NCBI GenBank assembly: GCA_018335675.1
Contig: JAGXRQ010000072.1
Span: 1 to 57,705 of the forward strand
From: Bacteroidota bacterium
Lineage (GTDB): Bacteria; Bacteroidota; Bacteroidia; Bacteroidales; UBA7960
Length of the DNA: 57,705 bases
Reading direction: 5' to 3'
Within the stretch, counting starts at the first letter, position 1, and each line of letters begins with the position of its first letter. Below the pieces are notes generated by a model. That model saw only the letters and a list, made by a program, of their open reading frames with translations. It was not told where the DNA came from and made no database searches. The position numbers and the translations under genes were made by a program. This document shows, one piece after another, positions 55,426 to 57,705 of the stretch.

Positions 55426-56286
55426 ATGAAAAAATTAAAAATATTTTTAGCACTGTTTCTTTTTGTTGCATCAACTTCATTTGCTCAAAATGAAGTTAAT
55501 CAGCAAGGAGGCGCAGATGCGTCAAATTATCTGCCCGAAGCAGGTGATATCGCAATCGGGATTGAAGCCGGGCCAATTTTGCAGTATTTTGGCAATATGC
55601 TAAATGCAAATAACTTTAACGCATCACCTGCCCTGCAATTCCTTAATGGCAATACTATTTTTGCCAAGTATTTTCTTGAAGACGATGTAGCAATTCGCGC
55701 AAGATTCCGTGCAATTGTAAACAATGATGTTTTTAGAATTTATGTACCTGATGAACTTGCTCGTTTTAATGATCCTCTAAGCAGAGATCTTACAGTTGAC
55801 AGAAGGACATTTACAAGCCAAAACTATTTAATTGGTGTTGATTATGAAATGAGACGCGGATATAATCGCCTTCAAGGTTATTATGGTGGTGGTGTAATAT
55901 TCTCTATTTCTAACGTAAAAAACACATATGAATATGGAAACGCTATGTCAGAGATTGTTCCAAATCCTGCAACTGCCAACTTTGGAACCGGCAATATAAT
56001 TGGCACTTCCAGAGTATTGGAAACCAAGAATGCTAATAACAATTATGGCGGTGGCCTTAATGGTTTTATTGGTGTAGAATATTTCATATTCCCTAAAATC
56101 TCAATTGGTGGGGAATTTGGACTGTCTTTAATTTATACTCATTATTCAAGAACAAAACAAGTTGTTGAATATTGGGATGGCTTCCAATCAGTTGAAGAAG
56201 TTACAATGACAAACCCTGGCAACAGAACACTAAGAGCAACAACAGTTAATCCGGCTCTAGGTATTTATTTTATGTTCCATTTTTAG
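55426..56286 (+). CDS. Outer-membrane beta-barrel protein of unknown function
   Basis: From the ATG at 55426 the protein has 286 residues with a type I signal peptide (FVASTSFAQ). Alternating strand patterns and Gly/aromatic turns (YYGGGVIFSISN, LNGFIGVEYFIFPKISIGGEFGLSLIY) and a terminal phenylalanine fit an eight- to ten-strand barrel. No ligand motif is seen. A frame starting at 55399 adds nine residues without support. It is paired with the upstream lipoprotein gene and closed by a strong terminator. Confidence 0.85.
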   Translation: MKKLKIFLALFLFVASTSFAQNEVNQQGGADASNYLPEAGDIAIGIEAGPILQYFGNMLNANNFNASPALQFLNGNTIFAKYFLEDDVAIRARFRAIVNNDVFRIYVPDELARFNDPLSRDLTVDRRTFTSQNYLIGVDYEMRRGYNRLQGYYGGGVIFSISNVKNTYEYGNAMSEIVPNPATANFGTGNIIGTSRVLETKNANNNYGGGLNGFIGVEYFIFPKISIGGEFGLSLIYTHYSRTKQVVEYWDGFQSVEEVTMTNPGNRTLRATTVNPALGIYFMFHF

Positions 56287-56305
56287 GAATTATAAATCAT
56301 CTTAT

Positions 56306-56342
56306 AAAAAACCCCTTGAAGTAATTCTTCAAGGGGTTTTTT
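56306..56342. terminator. Bidirectional terminator between the barrel gene and the OmpA gene
   Basis: A perfect 16-base stem (six A-T pairs, ccccttgaag with cttcaagggg) surrounds a 5-base loop, with T runs on both strands. It serves both convergent genes. Confidence 0.92.
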
Positions 56343-56360
56343 ATTTATGTAGCTTAAATA

Positions 56361-57398
56361 TTAATTAGCCTGAATGATTTGGAATAGTTCGTCTAATTTT
56401 GGTGTTAGGATAATTTCCGTTCTTCTATTTTTTCTTCTAGCTTCAGGTGTTTTGCTGGTATCTAATGGCAAAAACTCTCCTCTTCCTGCAGCAGTAAGTC
56501 TTTTAGGATCAACTTTTGAATTATCCAGTAATATTCTAACAATAGCAGTAGCTCTTAACACACTAAGCTCCCAATTATCTTTTATTACGCTTCCAGGTCT
56601 GAATGGCACATCATCGGTATGACCTTCGATAAGAACGTTAATGTCAGGATTTTTTTCAAGCACTTTTGCAAGTTCTTTAAGTGCAGAAACACCTTGAGGG
56701 TCAACTGTTGTGCTACCTGTAGCAAACAGCAATCTTTCTTCAAGAGAAACATAAACTTTTCCATTTCTTATGTCAACAGAGAGTCCGTTATCCTGAAATC
56801 CGAGAAGAGCCTGGGCAACAGTTTTCCTTAAAGCATTAACAATACTATCTTGTTTGTTAAGAATAGATTCGAGTTCGTTAAGCCTCTGTTCTTTTTTTCT
56901 AATTTCTTCCATTGAAGCATTCAGCCTAGCATTCAACTCATTCAAGCTTTTTTCTTTTTCTTGCATAGCTAAAGTGGCTTTATGCAACTCATCCTCGCGT
57001 CTGAGTAAGTCTTGTTGAGTTTCTTGAAGCCTTTCCATTATTCTTCTGGTTTCGGCTGCCTGGCCTTTAGTAAGCTGTTCATTTTGCTCAAGCAAAACTT
57101 GATAAGTTTTATGTAGCTGTTCGTAATTTGCATTTATACGTCTCAAAGTTGTGCCCAAATTAGCTGTATCAAGCTGAAGCGTTTCAATGTTTCTTCTAAG
57201 TTCTGCAACCTGATTTGCCAGTTCATTGTTTTCGGCATAGAATTTTTCATTTTCTTTTCTAAGATCTGCATTTGCATTCTCGCATTCATTTCTTCTAGTA
57301 ACCATATCTTCGTATTTGCGCGCCGGCACACATGAAGACACAATTGCAGCTGTTAAAACAGCGTACAATATTACATTTTTAGCTTTTCTCAATGTCAT
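56361..57398 (-). CDS. OmpA-family lipoprotein with long coiled coil
   Basis: The 345-residue protein has a type II signal (lipobox IVSSC, Cys at about 23), a coiled coil of about 160 residues (heptads in ENANADLRKENEKFYAENNEL through KKEQRLNELESILNKQ) and a C-terminal OmpA peptidoglycan-binding domain (VLIEGHTDDVPF, NWELSVLRATAIVRIL, NRRTEIILTP). It is a tether or spacer between outer membrane and cell wall, similar in plan to MotB-like and Pal-like proteins, but there is no MotA or Tol gene nearby. No clear -7 box was found upstream. Confidence 0.92.
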   Translation of the reverse strand: MTLRKAKNVILYAVLTAAIVSSCVPARKYEDMVTRRNECENANADLRKENEKFYAENNELANQVAELRRNIETLQLDTANLGTTLRRINANYEQLHKTYQVLLEQNEQLTKGQAAETRRIMERLQETQQDLLRREDELHKATLAMQEKEKSLNELNARLNASMEEIRKKEQRLNELESILNKQDSIVNALRKTVAQALLGFQDNGLSVDIRNGKVYVSLEERLLFATGSTTVDPQGVSALKELAKVLEKNPDINVLIEGHTDDVPFRPGSVIKDNWELSVLRATAIVRILLDNSKVDPKRLTAAGRGEFLPLDTSKTPEARRKNRRTEIILTPKLDELFQIIQAN

Positions 57399-57479
57399 GT
57401 TTTTTTTGGTTAAGATAATTACTAATAAATTACTTCAAGCTCAAAAATTTGAATAAGTTTTCAGAATAATTAAAATGAT

Positions 57480-57705
57480 TTTCAATCCTTTTTAATCATG
57501 CTGAATTCAAGTCACAAATGCAACTTTTTGTTTAATCAAATTTAATGATAAAAACTCAATTGGTGATAAGAACCCCAATTTTTTTCTTGGTCTGTTATTT
57601 AACTTGTGTTGAACATATTGAATTTGTTGATTAGTAATATTTTCAAAAGAAGACCCTTTAGGAAAGTATTGCCTGATAAGCCCATTTATATTTTCATTAG
57701 CACCT
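57480..57705 (-). mobile_element. End of an IS30-type insertion sequence
   Basis: The transposase C-terminus and the adjoining bases (agtcacaaatgcaac-type segment at 57510-57525) resemble an IS30-type right end, whose inverted repeat often overlaps the last codons. The exact terminus could not be set without the partner repeat. About 85-110 bases of ordinary spacer separate it from the OmpA gene. Confidence 0.5.
57507..57705 (-). CDS. IS30-type transposase, C-terminal fragment (runs off the window)
   Basis: The minus strand gives 66 codons, including the stop at 57507-57509, from the window edge. The peptide GANENINGLIRQYFPKGSSF followed by NNRPRKKLGFLSPIEFL is the IS30 signature around the last catalytic Glu (NENINGLIRQY) and its C-terminal helix. 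It ends QKVAFVT. The gene was too short for automatic ORF listing. The N-terminal part and the other IS end lie outside the window. With the IS1182-type fragment at the left edge this suggests contig ends at repeated elements. Confidence 0.88.
   Translation of the reverse strand, partial: GANENINGLIRQYFPKGSSFENITNQQIQYVQHKLNNRPRKKLGFLSPIEFLSLNLIKQKVAFVT

Overview
The window reads as chromosomal DNA from an AT-rich member of the Bacteroidota, probably an anaerobic Bacteroidales-like lineage. This rests on sequence hallmarks. There is a complete sprA (type IX secretion translocon and gliding) in the synteny malic enzyme-ruvA-sprA. A secreted protease-like protein carries a type IX C-terminal sorting domain. 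A TPR/PD40/CRD/OmpA protein resembles PorE. Bacteroidota-type promoters (-7 box TAnnTTTG) recur in front of most genes, and Shine-Dalgarno sequences are almost absent. Menaquinone synthesis runs through futalosine, and IorAB plus a seven-gene V-type ATPase point to anaerobic energy metabolism. This taxonomic call is inference; no rRNA gene or tRNA was seen.

Layout. Both edges fall inside insertion sequences: the 5' end of an IS1182-type transposase gene (1-137) on the left and the 3' end of an IS30-type transposase gene (57507-57705) on the right. Between them: alaS (minus); an M23 peptidase gene; a convergent CapA-like lipoprotein gene; merR, a PorE-like gene and an exonuclease gene in a tight row; dnaB; a T9SS-exported S51 peptidase homologue; a secreted protein of unknown role; thyA-folA; a CNT nucleoside transporter with a lipoprotein-like head; a bifunctional nuclease; membrane pyrophosphatase hppA; an acyl-CoA ligase; iorA-iorB-gcvP; an ACP phosphodiesterase; mqnB-mqnD; a PglC/PglE-like glycan gene pair; the V-ATPase operon 30986-38450; an ORF6N/PLD-like accessory gene; a long minus-strand run ruvA-sprA-DAHPS/CM-thiL-rnhA-asmA (53080 to 39779); malic enzyme; a lipoprotein and outer-membrane barrel pair; and an OmpA-type coiled-coil lipoprotein.

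How the genes connect. Ion energetics: the V-ATPase K subunit keeps the complete Na+-ligand pattern known from Enterococcus hirae NtpK, and the membrane pyrophosphatase looks K+-dependent and of a Na+-binding type, so sodium is a likely coupling ion. Cell envelope and export: SprA, the PorE-like protein, a CTD cargo, AsmA, OmpA proteins and M23 peptidase. Anaerobic amino-acid and quinone metabolism: IorAB, GcvP, MqnB/MqnD, DAHPS-CM.

The window is mostly core genome. I did not find a clear new defence or biosynthetic system. The least explained items are the secreted amidotransferase-like protein (11591-12844), the ORF6N-PLD fusion (38618-39490), the CapA gene between the M23 and MerR genes, the lipoprotein/barrel pair (54853-56286), and three families of intergenic palindromic or tandem repeats.
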